Origin: Gordonia paraffinivorans NBRC 108238 | GTDB lineage: Bacteria; Actinomycetota; Actinomycetes; Mycobacteriales; Mycobacteriaceae | Length of the DNA: 42,795 bases | Reading direction: 5' to 3' | NCBI RefSeq assembly: GCF_000344155.1 | Contig: NZ_BAOQ01000041.1 | Location: 1-42,795 of the forward strand | The notes under the pieces: model-generated | The model's input: the letters and a program-made list of their open reading frames with translations, nothing else | Told to the model about the DNA's origin: nothing | Database searches by the model: none | Part shown: one piece after another, positions 1 through 7,675 of the stretch | Layout: each line of letters opens with the position of its first letter | How positions within the stretch are numbered: the stretch's first letter is position 1 | Position numbers and translations under genes: made by a program

Positions 1-2
1 AC

Positions 3-131
3 GACGAGTGGGCCGAAGGCCGCCGATACCTCGGCCTCGAGGTCCTCAACCGATGTCGACTGACCCTGACCACCGACACCACCACAACACCGGAGGCCAC
101 TACCGACCCGCTGATCGAACTGCCTGCCTGA
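3..131 (+). mobile_element. C-terminal end of an IS256-family (Mutator-type) transposase, cut by the window edge
   Basis: An open frame enters from the left edge and ends at TGA 129-131. It encodes about 42 residues beginning DEWAEGRRYLGLEVLNRCRL and ending in a Thr-rich tail. The EW..GRRYLG pattern resembles the extreme C-terminus of actinobacterial IS256-family transposases as I remember them. The DDE catalytic core would lie to the left of the window, so activity cannot be judged. A sequence that may be the terminal inverted repeat follows at about 148-183. Family assignment is from recall of a short tail; another transposase family cannot be excluded. Confidence 0.6.
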
Positions 132-147
132 AAGCCCGACGAAGGAT

Positions 148-183
148 CAGAAACGAGTTACACCACTACCTGGGACTTGACTG
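148..183 (+). repeat. Possible right terminal inverted repeat of the IS256-like element
   Basis: Just downstream of the transposase stop lies a stretch containing GAGTTACACCACTACCTGG followed by GACTTGAC. Ends of this general form (TACACCA...GGGACTTGACC) occur at termini of actinobacterial IS256-type elements. Only one end is in the window, so neither the matching left repeat nor a target-site duplication can be seen. The exact boundary is uncertain. Confidence 0.4.
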
Positions 184-402
184 GGCGCACCCGCTGCGAG
201 AGTCACGATTCCGCCACGGCGAGCCGCAAATCCCCCAGCGACCGTCATCGCGACGCACGTCCCGACCAGACGGCGCACCAGCCCATAACCGGGGAGCCAA
301 ACCCGACGCTTCCGATCAGGGTCCGAGCACCTGCGGGGAAATCGCCCGAACCCTTTGCTACCCCCGGACGGGGATTCACTATCTCAAATAATAGGTCCAT
401 GA

Positions 403-749
403 ATGAGGACACGTCTCGCGGCGGGAATGGCCGCGGCAACCATCGCGTCGGCTACCGCAGGTGTCGCACTGGGAGCGTGCACCGCCGACGCACGCCCCTC
501 CACCACTACGTCAAGCTGACCAGATCGCAGACCGCTGCGGTTGCACAGACCGGTGTCGCGGCGATGTTCGCCGCCACGCCGCCGTTGCCGACCGTGTACA
601 ACAATCCTTGGCTCGGGAACACGATCCAGGAGACCGCGAACCAGGCGGCACGGACCGGCGGCTGCATTTCCGTGCGTGTCTTCGGCAACGGAACCGGCAA
701 CTACACGAACGTAGTCACCTACTACCCCTCGCGTTTCTGCGCGCCCTAG
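403..749 (+). pseudogene. Small secreted lipoprotein gene interrupted by a frameshift
   Basis: Reading from ATG 403 gives a textbook lipoprotein signal: MRTRLAAG, an Ala-rich hydrophobic stretch and the lipobox LGAC, but the frame stops at TGA 517-519. The frame one base back is open to TAG 747-749 and encodes a plausible mature domain (TRSQTAAVAQTG..., then ...NNPWLGNTIQETA..., ending YYPSRFCAP) with two cysteines and no signal of its own. The simplest reading is one gene with a one-base deletion (or two-base insertion) around 500-517. A start at ATG 399 reads the second frame throughout but replaces the signal peptide with a charged, Arg-rich N-terminus. No slippery heptamer is visible, so programmed frameshifting is unlikely. 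Function unknown. Confidence 0.55.
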
Positions 750-789
750 CAGTCCGGATCGCCGCGTAGGGTGAGCCGTCGAAGCGGGC

Positions 790-1869
790 TCATCCCACGC
801 GGTAGATGATCTCGCCCAACCTCCCGTCGAGCAACTTCACGGCCTCACCGAGGAACGCGAACGCCTCGTTGTGGGTCTGGCCGTGGTAGTAGCGGTAGTA
901 GATCTGCTGGGCGATCACGGCGGCACGGAACAGGCCGAACGCCTCGTACCAGCGCCACTTGTCCGGGGTCATCTCGAAACCCATGCGCTCGCAATAGCGT
1001 TCGACGAACTCCGCACGGGTGATCATGCCCGGCAGGTGCGTCGGCACGCGGCGCATCATCTTCTGGGCGTCGGAGTCGTCGGCCTGGATCCAGTACGCCA
1101 TCGACCCCGCGACGTCCATCAGCGGATCGCCGAGCGTGGCCATCTCCCAGTCGAGGATGCCGATGACCTTGGTCGGGTCGTTCTTGTCGAGGACGACGTT
1201 GTCGAGCTTGAAGTCGTTGTGGATGACGCAGTTCCCGACGTCGTCGGGCTGGTTCGCCTCGAGCCAGCCCATCGACGTCTCGAGGTCGGGGACGTCGGGG
1301 GTGTGCGCGTTGCGAAAGCGCGTGATCCAACCGCCGACCTGCCGCTTCACATAGCCGGGGCCCTTCCCGAGGTCGCCCAGGCCCGTCTTGGTGACGTCCA
1401 CCGAGTGCACCTCGACGAGGGTGTCGATGAAGTTGAAGCACAGTTGCCGGGCCTGCTCGGGGCTGAGCGGGACATCGGCCGGCCACTCCTTGCGCGGGAT
1501 CACCCCGTCGATCCGCCCCATGACGTAGAAGTCGGCGCCGAGCACCGACGGGTCGTCGCAGAACGCGATCATCGGCGCGATGTACGGGATCACGTCGGCG
1601 AGTTCGGACTGGATGCGGTACTCGCGCCGCATGTCGTGCGCGCCCTTGGCCTTGGTCCCGCGCGGCGCGTGACGCAGGATCAGGTCGCGCGTCGGGTAGC
1701 GCAGCAGGAACGTGAGATTCGATGCGCCGCCGGAGAACTGGCGTACCTCGGGCACGGCGTCGAGCCCCTCGACGTCCGGTGCGGCGGCACGCAGCCAGGA
1801 CGCCACGGCCTCGACGTCGAACGCATCCTCGTCCCGGACCGCGCTGGCCCCGGCCACCTCGTCTGCCAT
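790..1869 (-). CDS. APH/choline-kinase-fold phosphotransferase, LvaA/ACAD10-11 kinase-domain type
   Basis: Predicted 359-residue cytosolic kinase of the aminoglycoside-phosphotransferase fold. The catalytic loop HNDFKLDN (Brenner motif HxDxxxxN) and the metal-binding DWE of ILDWEMATLGDPLMD are present, and a nucleotide-loop-like SGGASNLTF lies near the N-terminus. I chose ATG 1869 because GAGAGGAAG sits about 11 nt upstream; an in-frame TTG at 1914 would add 15 residues. It lies about 50 nt downstream of an acyl-CoA dehydrogenase gene on the same strand. The pairing matches the fused kinase and dehydrogenase domains of animal ACAD10/ACAD11 and bacterial LvaA/LvaC, which phosphorylate 4-hydroxyacyl-CoA and then eliminate phosphate. 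Role in hydroxy-acid catabolism is inferred from that pairing; antibiotic resistance is unlikely. Confidence 0.85.
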   Translation of the reverse strand: MADEVAGASAVRDEDAFDVEAVASWLRAAAPDVEGLDAVPEVRQFSGGASNLTFLLRYPTRDLILRHAPRGTKAKGAHDMRREYRIQSELADVIPYIAPMIAFCDDPSVLGADFYVMGRIDGVIPRKEWPADVPLSPEQARQLCFNFIDTLVEVHSVDVTKTGLGDLGKGPGYVKRQVGGWITRFRNAHTPDVPDLETSMGWLEANQPDDVGNCVIHNDFKLDNVVLDKNDPTKVIGILDWEMATLGDPLMDVAGSMAYWIQADDSDAQKMMRRVPTHLPGMITRAEFVERYCERMGFEMTPDKWRWYEAFGLFRAAVIAQQIYYRYYHGQTHNEAFAFLGEAVKLLDGRLGEIIYRVG

Positions 1870-1921
1870 CGTGTTCGGTGCTTCCTCTCGTGCGATTGGG
1901 TCGTGTTCGATCAACGGGGTG

Positions 1922-3172
1922 TCAGCGGTACTTGCCCAGCTCCAGTCGGGCGACCACGTTGCGGTGCACCTCGTCCGGACCGTCGGCCAGGCGCAGCGAC
2001 CGCGCGCCGACCCATGCCTGGGCGAGTGGGAAGTCGTCGGTCATGCCGGCGCCGCCGTGCAACTGGATGGCCATGTCGATGACCGACAGCGCCATGTTCG
2101 GCACCTCGACCTTGATCTCGCTGACCGCCGACAACGCCTCCCGGCTCATGCCCTGGTCGAGCAGCCACGCCGCGTGCAGGACCAGCAGCCGCGAGCGGTT
2201 GATCGCGATGCGGGCGTCGGCGATGCGCTCGCTGTTGCCGCCCAGCTTGGCGAGCCGCTTGCCGAACGCCTCGCGTGAAAGCGCTCGCCGGACACCGAGT
2301 TCCAGCGCCCGCTCGGCGAGGCCGATCGCGCGCATGCAGTGGTGGACGCGACCGGGGCCGAGGCGTCCCTGCGCGATCTCGAACGCCCGCCCCGGACCCA
2401 GCAGGATGTTCGACGCCGGGACGCGCACGTTGTCGAAGCTGACCTCACCATGGCCGAACGGCTCGTCGAAATAGCCCATCGTGGTGAGCATCCGCTCGAC
2501 CTTCACCCCGGGGGTGTCGATGGGGACGAGCACCATGGTGTGCCGCGAGTGCCGGTCGGCCTGCGGATCGGTGACGCCCATGAAGATCAGCACCTTGCAG
2601 TCGGGATGCCCGACGCCGGTGGAGAACCACTTGGTGCCGTTGATGACCACGTCGTCGCCGTCGAGTACCGCGCTCGCCGCCATGTTGGTGGCGTCCGACG
2701 ACGCGACTGCCGGCTCGGTCATGCAGAAGGCGCTGCGAATATCCGCGCGCAGCAGCGGTTCGAGCCATTCCTTCCGCTGCTCCTCGGTGCCGTAGCGGAG
2801 CAGCACCTCCATGTTGCCGGTGTCCGGCGCGTTGCAGTTGAAGATCACGGGCGCCAGCGCCGACGACCCCATGGCCTCCGCGATCGGCGCGTAGTCGATG
2901 TTCGACAGGCCCTCTCCCCCATCGGTGCCGAAGTCCGCCGCATACCGGCCGGCGTGCGCCGCGGGCAGAAAGAGATTCCAGAGCCCTTCCGCGCGAGCCT
3001 GTTGCTGCAGGTCGGCGATCAGCGGCGACGGCGTCCACGGGTCGCCGCCCTCGTCACGACGTTTCTTGATGTCCCGATGGATCTCGGCTTCGGCGGGTTC
3101 GATCTTGTCGGCGACGAACGCCCGCACCCGCTCGGTGAGCTCGGCGGACCTTGGTGACGGAGAGAAGTCCAT
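1922..3172 (-). CDS. Acyl-CoA dehydrogenase, ACAD10/11-LvaC type
   Basis: A 416-residue flavoprotein dehydrogenase with the complete family layout: helical N-terminal domain, central beta domain with the FAD/substrate motif CMTEPAVASSDATNM and NGTKWFSTG, and a C-terminal helical domain with RxAFGKRLA and QLHGGAGMTDDFPLAQ. Where medium-chain enzymes carry the catalytic base in YEGT, this protein reads ADGPDEVH, so Asp replaces Glu; as I recall the same sequence style occurs in ACAD10/11-like enzymes. The start at 3172 gives MDFSPSPRSAELTERVRAF, a normal family N-terminus. It is the first gene of an operon with the downstream APH-fold kinase. Probable role: dehydrogenation or elimination on a phosphorylated 4-hydroxyacyl-CoA; a conventional FadE cannot be excluded. 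Confidence 0.9.
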   Translation of the reverse strand: MDFSPSPRSAELTERVRAFVADKIEPAEAEIHRDIKKRRDEGGDPWTPSPLIADLQQQARAEGLWNLFLPAAHAGRYAADFGTDGGEGLSNIDYAPIAEAMGSSALAPVIFNCNAPDTGNMEVLLRYGTEEQRKEWLEPLLRADIRSAFCMTEPAVASSDATNMAASAVLDGDDVVINGTKWFSTGVGHPDCKVLIFMGVTDPQADRHSRHTMVLVPIDTPGVKVERMLTTMGYFDEPFGHGEVSFDNVRVPASNILLGPGRAFEIAQGRLGPGRVHHCMRAIGLAERALELGVRRALSREAFGKRLAKLGGNSERIADARIAINRSRLLVLHAAWLLDQGMSREALSAVSEIKVEVPNMALSVIDMAIQLHGGAGMTDDFPLAQAWVGARSLRLADGPDEVHRNVVARLELGKYR

Positions 3173-3208
3173 GCCCCGACCGTATCGCGGCCCACGACCG
3201 TCGGGTGG

Positions 3209-6004
3209 CTACTTCCAGTAGACCGTCGTCCCCTCCGGCCCTCCGGTGGTGCGGATCAGCTTGGCGAAGCAGTGGTCGGGGTCGAAGCCCTGGGCGCGGC
3301 ACCAGTTGTTGGCCTCGGCCGGGCCGGGGAACGTCGCCGCGGCCACGGTCACCCACCAGCCGGAATAGGAGAAGATCGGCCACTCGTCGCTGTAGAGCAG
3401 CCGAACATCGTTGAACCGCAGCCGAAGTGCCAGGAGCTCGTCGAGGATCGCCTGGTCGTCCCAGGTGCGACCGTCGGCGACGAGGCCCGGGCGCTTGGAA
3501 CTCAGCTGCGCCACCCACCGGTTGTTCAGGTTGGCCAGGATGAACGCGCGATCGGAATCGGCCTGGAGACGCAAGGCGTTCGCGCTGCTCGCGGTCACAT
3601 CCGCGCCCGCGGGCAGGGCCGGACCGGTCGCCACCGCGGACGCCGACGACGTGCCCGACTCCGGCACCGTCAGCGACGGCGGCGCACCCGATGTCGGGCC
3701 CTTGTCGCAGTCGACGAGGTACCGGCCGCCGCCGTCATTCGATTCGCCGGAACCGGACCCGGCCGTACCGGGCTCGGCGGATGTCCCGTCCGGGAGGGTG
3801 TCGGGGAGCCGGAAGAAGCTGCCCGGCGGATAGGTCAGCTCCAGCGTCAGGCCGGAGCCCGCGTCGTCGAGCGACGGCACCGCAACCGGTGACCGCTGGA
3901 AGTCGAAGTTGCCCGAGGCGATGAGCCCGCTGCCGTCGGAGATGGTGATCCGCGTCTGCGGCCCGTAGAGCACGTCTCCGCCCGGGCATTTCGCCGTCAC
4001 CTTGAACGTGACCACGAGCCCGCCCGAGGCTGTGCGGAAGGACTGCGGTTCGAACACCGGCGGCGAACCGCAGGGCGTCACGTAGGTGGTTCCGCCGTCA
4101 CCGGTCGCCGACCGGCGCTCGGTGCCGGGGACAATCGCGCGCGGACCGGTCGGCGCGAAGCCGGTGATCGCGGTGCTGGTCAGCGTCACGAGGCGGTCGC
4201 CGAGTGCGAAGGTGAGCGCCGCCCGGGGCGTCGAGTCCCCAGCGGGCGGCACGTTTCCGAGCGAGGCTGCCGGGAGGGTCCACGCCGCCGCGCCGCCTTC
4301 GAGATCGAGCGCGACGAGACCGCCTTCTGCCGTCGGGGTGATGAGCCGTTCACCGTCGGTCACCGAGTGAGACGTGGAGCCGTAGGCCCTTCCGGCCGGC
4401 GACGTCCACCGTTCCTGCCCGGTCCGGGTGTCCACCGAGATGATCTTCCCGTTGTCCCGCACCACGACCTCCCGGTCCTCGGCGACCGCGAGCTCGGGCG
4501 ACGAATACTGCTGCAGCCCCTGCATCGACCACAGCCGGTCCCCGTCGGCCAGATCGGTGTACGCGGTGTCGATCAGGACGCGCCCCTCCTGTCCCGGGGT
4601 CGCGACCACCGGTGCCGATGCGGTCGCGCCGGCGATCTCGTCGGTGGTGCCGTCGGGTCGGATGCGTACGAGCGGTCCGTTCTCCGGCATGTCGCCGACC
4701 ATGCGTCCGGTCGTCACGAGCAGCGAGCCGTCCGACAACGCGTCCATGCCGGTTCGGCCCGGACGGGCGAGGACTTCTCGCCCGTCGTCCGCCGAGACCA
4801 CCGCCACGACACCGTCGGCGCTGGCGACGAAGTGCTCGGTGGCGATGAACTGCGAACTGTCCCCGGTGGGGAGTGCCTCGGGCAATTCGACCACGCGCTC
4901 CCACTCGGTGCCGCTCGGGGTGATCTTCTGGAACGTCACCGAGCGTCCGGCTCCGCCGCCGAAAGTGCGCACGTATGCGGCTTTGCCGTTGTATGCGATG
5001 CCGAACGCGGATGCCGGTGCCGGCGCCGCGCCGGTCTGTTGTCCCGTGCGGGTGTCGATGAAGTACGCCGTGGCGTCGCCGAGACAGGCGATGGTGTGGT
5101 CGACGATCGACGGTGAGCATGACGTGACCGGCTTGTCGAAGATCCACCGGCCACCGGTCTCGACGTCGACCCCGAGCACGCGCCGCGTCGGGCCGTCTGC
5201 CGTGCCCGGGCCGCTGACGAGGGTCACCAGGGTGTCGTCGTCATGGGCGGCGCCACTGGTCCGGTACTGGGACTCCTGCGACAGCACCGACACGAACGCC
5301 TCCCCACCCACCGATGCCGAGTCGATCCTCCACGCCGCGCTCGGCGTGGTCGGGAACGAGCCGGTCAGCTGACCGGCGACCAACTCCGGGTCGTCCGGGG
5401 ACCGCGACGTCTTCCACCAGACCACGCCGCCGATCACCAGGGCGAGCACGCATGCCAATGCGATACCGGTGATCGCGTACGCCTTGGTGTTCGAGCGTCG
5501 CGGTTGCGGCGGTTGCCATCCGGACTGCGGAGCTCCTGGCGGGTATCCCGGGGGCGGGTATCCGCCCGGCGGGTATCCCTGGGCCGGGTATCCGGCCGTC
5601 GGATACCCGGGAGGAGTCGGGCCGGGAGGACCCGATGTCGGAGCCATCCCCGGATACGGACTCTGTCCCGGCTGCGGCATGGCCGGCCCGGGTCCGTACG
5701 CGGTGGGTACCGACTGGGTCGCGGCATACGGATCGGGCTGGGCGGGGATGCCTCCGGACGGCGCGGGCGGGGCCGGATCGGATGCGACGTCCTTGCTCAG
5801 CGAGACGCCGGGCACTGCCGTCGGGGGCTCGGGCTGAGGCTCGGGCGGGGCCGGATCGGATGCGACGTCCTTGCTCAGCGACACGCCGGGCACGACCGTC
5901 GGGGGTTCCGGCCCGGGGCGGACCGCCCGGGGCTCGATCACCGTGGGTGACTCGTCCGGATCGGGCACCGGCGAACCGGACTGTCCATCACCCGTGTGCG
6001 ACAT
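3209..6004 (-). CDS. Large membrane-anchored protein with Pro-rich cytoplasmic tail and PQQ-like beta-propeller ectodomain
   Basis: About 931 residues. Residues 1-170 are Pro/Gly-rich and disordered, with two copies of the segment PGVSLSKDVASDPAPP and then PGYPPGGYPP-type repeats. One membrane helix follows (AITGIALACVLALVIGGVVWW, about 176-196) after a basic RRSNTK stretch. The outside part has repeated WxF/W-type strands (GGRWIFDKP, GDRLWSMQG, GQERWTSPAG, GGAAAWTLPA) typical of PQQ/BamB-like propellers. A Ser/Thr-rich linker leads to a C-terminal module with Cys in NNWCRAQGFDPDHCFAKL. The topology is that of receptor Ser/Thr kinases, but no kinase motifs are present. I start at ATG 6004; in-frame TTG 6016 is possible, and neither has a good Shine-Dalgarno. 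Function unknown; an extracellular sensor or wall-interaction protein is a guess. Confidence 0.8.
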   Translation of the reverse strand: MSHTGDGQSGSPVPDPDESPTVIEPRAVRPGPEPPTVVPGVSLSKDVASDPAPPEPQPEPPTAVPGVSLSKDVASDPAPPAPSGGIPAQPDPYAATQSVPTAYGPGPAMPQPGQSPYPGMAPTSGPPGPTPPGYPTAGYPAQGYPPGGYPPPGYPPGAPQSGWQPPQPRRSNTKAYAITGIALACVLALVIGGVVWWKTSRSPDDPELVAGQLTGSFPTTPSAAWRIDSASVGGEAFVSVLSQESQYRTSGAAHDDDTLVTLVSGPGTADGPTRRVLGVDVETGGRWIFDKPVTSCSPSIVDHTIACLGDATAYFIDTRTGQQTGAAPAPASAFGIAYNGKAAYVRTFGGGAGRSVTFQKITPSGTEWERVVELPEALPTGDSSQFIATEHFVASADGVVAVVSADDGREVLARPGRTGMDALSDGSLLVTTGRMVGDMPENGPLVRIRPDGTTDEIAGATASAPVVATPGQEGRVLIDTAYTDLADGDRLWSMQGLQQYSSPELAVAEDREVVVRDNGKIISVDTRTGQERWTSPAGRAYGSTSHSVTDGERLITPTAEGGLVALDLEGGAAAWTLPAASLGNVPPAGDSTPRAALTFALGDRLVTLTSTAITGFAPTGPRAIVPGTERRSATGDGGTTYVTPCGSPPVFEPQSFRTASGGLVVTFKVTAKCPGGDVLYGPQTRITISDGSGLIASGNFDFQRSPVAVPSLDDAGSGLTLELTYPPGSFFRLPDTLPDGTSAEPGTAGSGSGESNDGGGRYLVDCDKGPTSGAPPSLTVPESGTSSASAVATGPALPAGADVTASSANALRLQADSDRAFILANLNNRWVAQLSSKRPGLVADGRTWDDQAILDELLALRLRFNDVRLLYSDEWPIFSYSGWWVTVAAATFPGPAEANNWCRAQGFDPDHCFAKLIRTTGGPEGTTVYWK
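5764..5908. repeat. Two-copy 78-bp-period tandem repeat inside the propeller-protein gene
   Basis: The 67-bp stretch 5764-5830 recurs almost exactly at 5842-5908. On the minus strand it encodes PEPPT(V/A)VPGVSLSKDV plus ASDPAPP twice. The DNA identity is higher than protein constraint alone would need, suggesting recent duplication. Confidence 0.9.
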
Positions 6005-6036
6005 CCCCACAGTCAAACCCAGGAGGACCCGGACGA

Positions 6037-6654
6037 CTATCCCCCGTGCGGACTATTTCCCGCCGTCTCCTCCCGGTCGGCCTCACCGACGGGAAGATCT
6101 GCGCGAGCGCGGTTCTCGTATCGGAGCAGCATCTGCGTGCAGATCCACACCCAGATGGCGCCGAACAGCCAGCCCGAGAGGACGTCGGTGGTCCAGTGCA
6201 CGCCGAGTTCGATTCGGGTGAGCCCCACCAGGATCGACAGCAGCGGGGCGAGCAGCAGCACCCATCGGTGAGCACGGACCCAGGCGAAGGACCGGTAGGC
6301 GACGACCGCGCACAGACCGAACACGATCATCGTCATCATCGAGTGGCCCGACGGGTAGGAGAAGGTGTCGATGTTGAGCAGGCGGTCCTCGACCGGCGGA
6401 CGGTTGCGCGCGAACCCGAACTTCAGCGCCTGCGAGATCGCGAAACCGACGATGGTGCCGGCCGCGACGTAGACCGCGTCGGCGGTGCGCCGCGCCGCCG
6501 CGAGTGCCAGGACCGCCAGAACCGTGATCACGGTGATGGTCACCGTGTCGCCGAAGGTGGTGATCACCTCGGCGATGGTGTTCCACGGTTCGGTGCGGTG
6601 GGTCACGACCCATTCCCAGATGTTCTCGTCGATCCGGGTCGGCGATATGAACAT
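6037..6654 (-). CDS. PAP2-family membrane phosphatase
   Basis: A 205-residue multi-pass membrane protein with all three acid-phosphatase motifs of the PAP2 superfamily: KFGFARNRP (KxxxxxxRP), PSGH in FSYPSGHSMM, and TRIELGVHWTTD (SRxxxxxHxxxD form with Thr for Ser). The two catalytic histidines and the Asp are present. Such enzymes dephosphorylate lipid phosphates such as phosphatidic acid, phosphatidylglycerol phosphate or undecaprenyl pyrophosphate; substrate cannot be read from sequence. ATG 6654 begins MFISPTRIDENIWEW, a usual amphipathic start. It lies 32 nt upstream of the propeller-protein gene on the same strand and may be cotranscribed with it. Confidence 0.9.
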   Translation of the reverse strand: MFISPTRIDENIWEWVVTHRTEPWNTIAEVITTFGDTVTITVITVLAVLALAAARRTADAVYVAAGTIVGFAISQALKFGFARNRPPVEDRLLNIDTFSYPSGHSMMTMIVFGLCAVVAYRSFAWVRAHRWVLLLAPLLSILVGLTRIELGVHWTTDVLSGWLFGAIWVWICTQMLLRYENRARADLPVGEADREETAGNSPHGG

Positions 6655-6865
6655 CCGTCACCGGCCTTCCTGCTCGTACCGATCGCGTCGCGTGCCCAAC
6701 CTTATCCCGGCTTCGGCAACCATCCGTCCGACCGAACGAACTTGCGATGCCCGCCACCTGCGCAGGCACGCCCCGCAAGCCGCCTCCAAGTGCGCCGCAA
6801 GTCCTGGCCACAAAGGTGGTCCCATCACCTTCCAGAAGCACCGATACGAAAGCGAGAGCCCTCTG

Positions 6866-7588
6866 ATGAAGACCCCCGTCGCCACCTCCGTCCACCCCGT
6901 CCAGCTGCGTCTGCCCGGACAGGCCGCCGCGCCGCAGGGCTCGGTGGACCCGTTCATGATGTACGTGATGCATCACGCGTTCCGTCGCGATCTCACCGAC
7001 TTCGCCGCGGCGGTGCCGGTCACCCCGCTCCACGATGCAGGGACGTGGAAGGCGCTGGCCCGCCGGTGGGACCTGTTCTCCCGCGCGCTCCACCACCATC
7101 ACACCGGCGAGGACCTCGAGCTGTGGCCGGTCCTCGAGGAGCGTGCGGACGAGGAGGAGAGAGTGGTCCTGCAGGCGATGGACGCCGAACACGACATGAT
7201 CGACCCTTTGCTGGAGAAGGCCGCCGCCGGATTCGCCGCGCTCCTCGAGAATCCGGACGAGCAGACGCGTTCACGACTCTCCGCTGTCCTGTCGGAGGCC
7301 GTGACGGTCCTCGACGCCCACCTCGCCCATGAAGAGGCCGATGCGCTCGCCATCGTGCAGCGCCGCATGACGCCGCAGGACTGGGCCGACTTCGAGGCGA
7401 AGATGCAGCGGTCCAACGGCCTGCGCGAGATGACGAAGGTCGGGCCCCTGTTCCTCAAGGGACTCCACGGCGAGCACCTCGCCGACGTCAACGCCCGCAT
7501 CCCGTCGGCCCTCAAGCTGATCGTCAAGCTCGGCGGACCGTCGTTCCGCCGACTCGACGGACGCGCCTTCTATTACATCGGCGCCTAG
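6866..7588 (+). CDS. Hemerythrin-like (HHE) domain protein
   Basis: About 240 residues. A His/Glu-rich four-helix pattern is clear: MHHAFRRDLTDF, HHHHTGEDLELWPVLEER, MDAEHDMIDPLLEK and LDAHLAHEEADALAIV supply the His, Glu and Asp ligands expected of a non-heme di-iron hemerythrin domain. Such proteins bind O2, NO or iron, or act in redox stress; which applies here is not visible. I chose ATG 6866 because the upstream open frame is Arg/Pro-rich and has no family resemblance. It is divergent from the PAP2 gene (about 211 nt between) and convergent with an acyl-CoA dehydrogenase, with a strong hairpin between them. Confidence 0.85.
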   Translation: MKTPVATSVHPVQLRLPGQAAAPQGSVDPFMMYVMHHAFRRDLTDFAAAVPVTPLHDAGTWKALARRWDLFSRALHHHHTGEDLELWPVLEERADEEERVVLQAMDAEHDMIDPLLEKAAAGFAALLENPDEQTRSRLSAVLSEAVTVLDAHLAHEEADALAIVQRRMTPQDWADFEAKMQRSNGLREMTKVGPLFLKGLHGEHLADVNARIPSALKLIVKLGGPSFRRLDGRAFYYIGA

Positions 7589-7607
7589 GCCCGCTCGCCC
7601 CGGAACG

Positions 7608-7661
7608 AGATCGCCACCTCCGCAGGATTCGCATGCGAATCGGTCGCGGAGGTGGCGATCT
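7608..7661. terminator. Nested hairpin between two convergent genes
   Basis: A perfect 16-bp inverted repeat (AGATCGCCACCTCCGC, 7608-7623, against 7646-7661) encloses a second perfect 16-nt palindrome, GATTCGCATGCGAATC, at 7626-7641. The structure reads the same on both strands and lies between the ends of the hemerythrin and acyl-CoA dehydrogenase genes, so a bidirectional terminator is likely. There is no U-tract. Confidence 0.75.
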
Positions 7662-7675
7662 GCTTTCGGTCCGGG

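Noticed and set aside
399..749. A single intact gene from ATG 399 in place of the frameshifted lipoprotein
   Set aside because: It would replace a textbook lipoprotein signal with an Arg-rich N-terminus; the adjacent ATG 403 frame is far more convincing for the first 110 bases.
5500..5640. Repetitive GGGTATCC-type DNA as a possible CRISPR or satellite array
   Set aside because: The repeats are in frame and encode the PGYPP-type Pro/Gly-rich tail of the propeller protein; there are no spacers.
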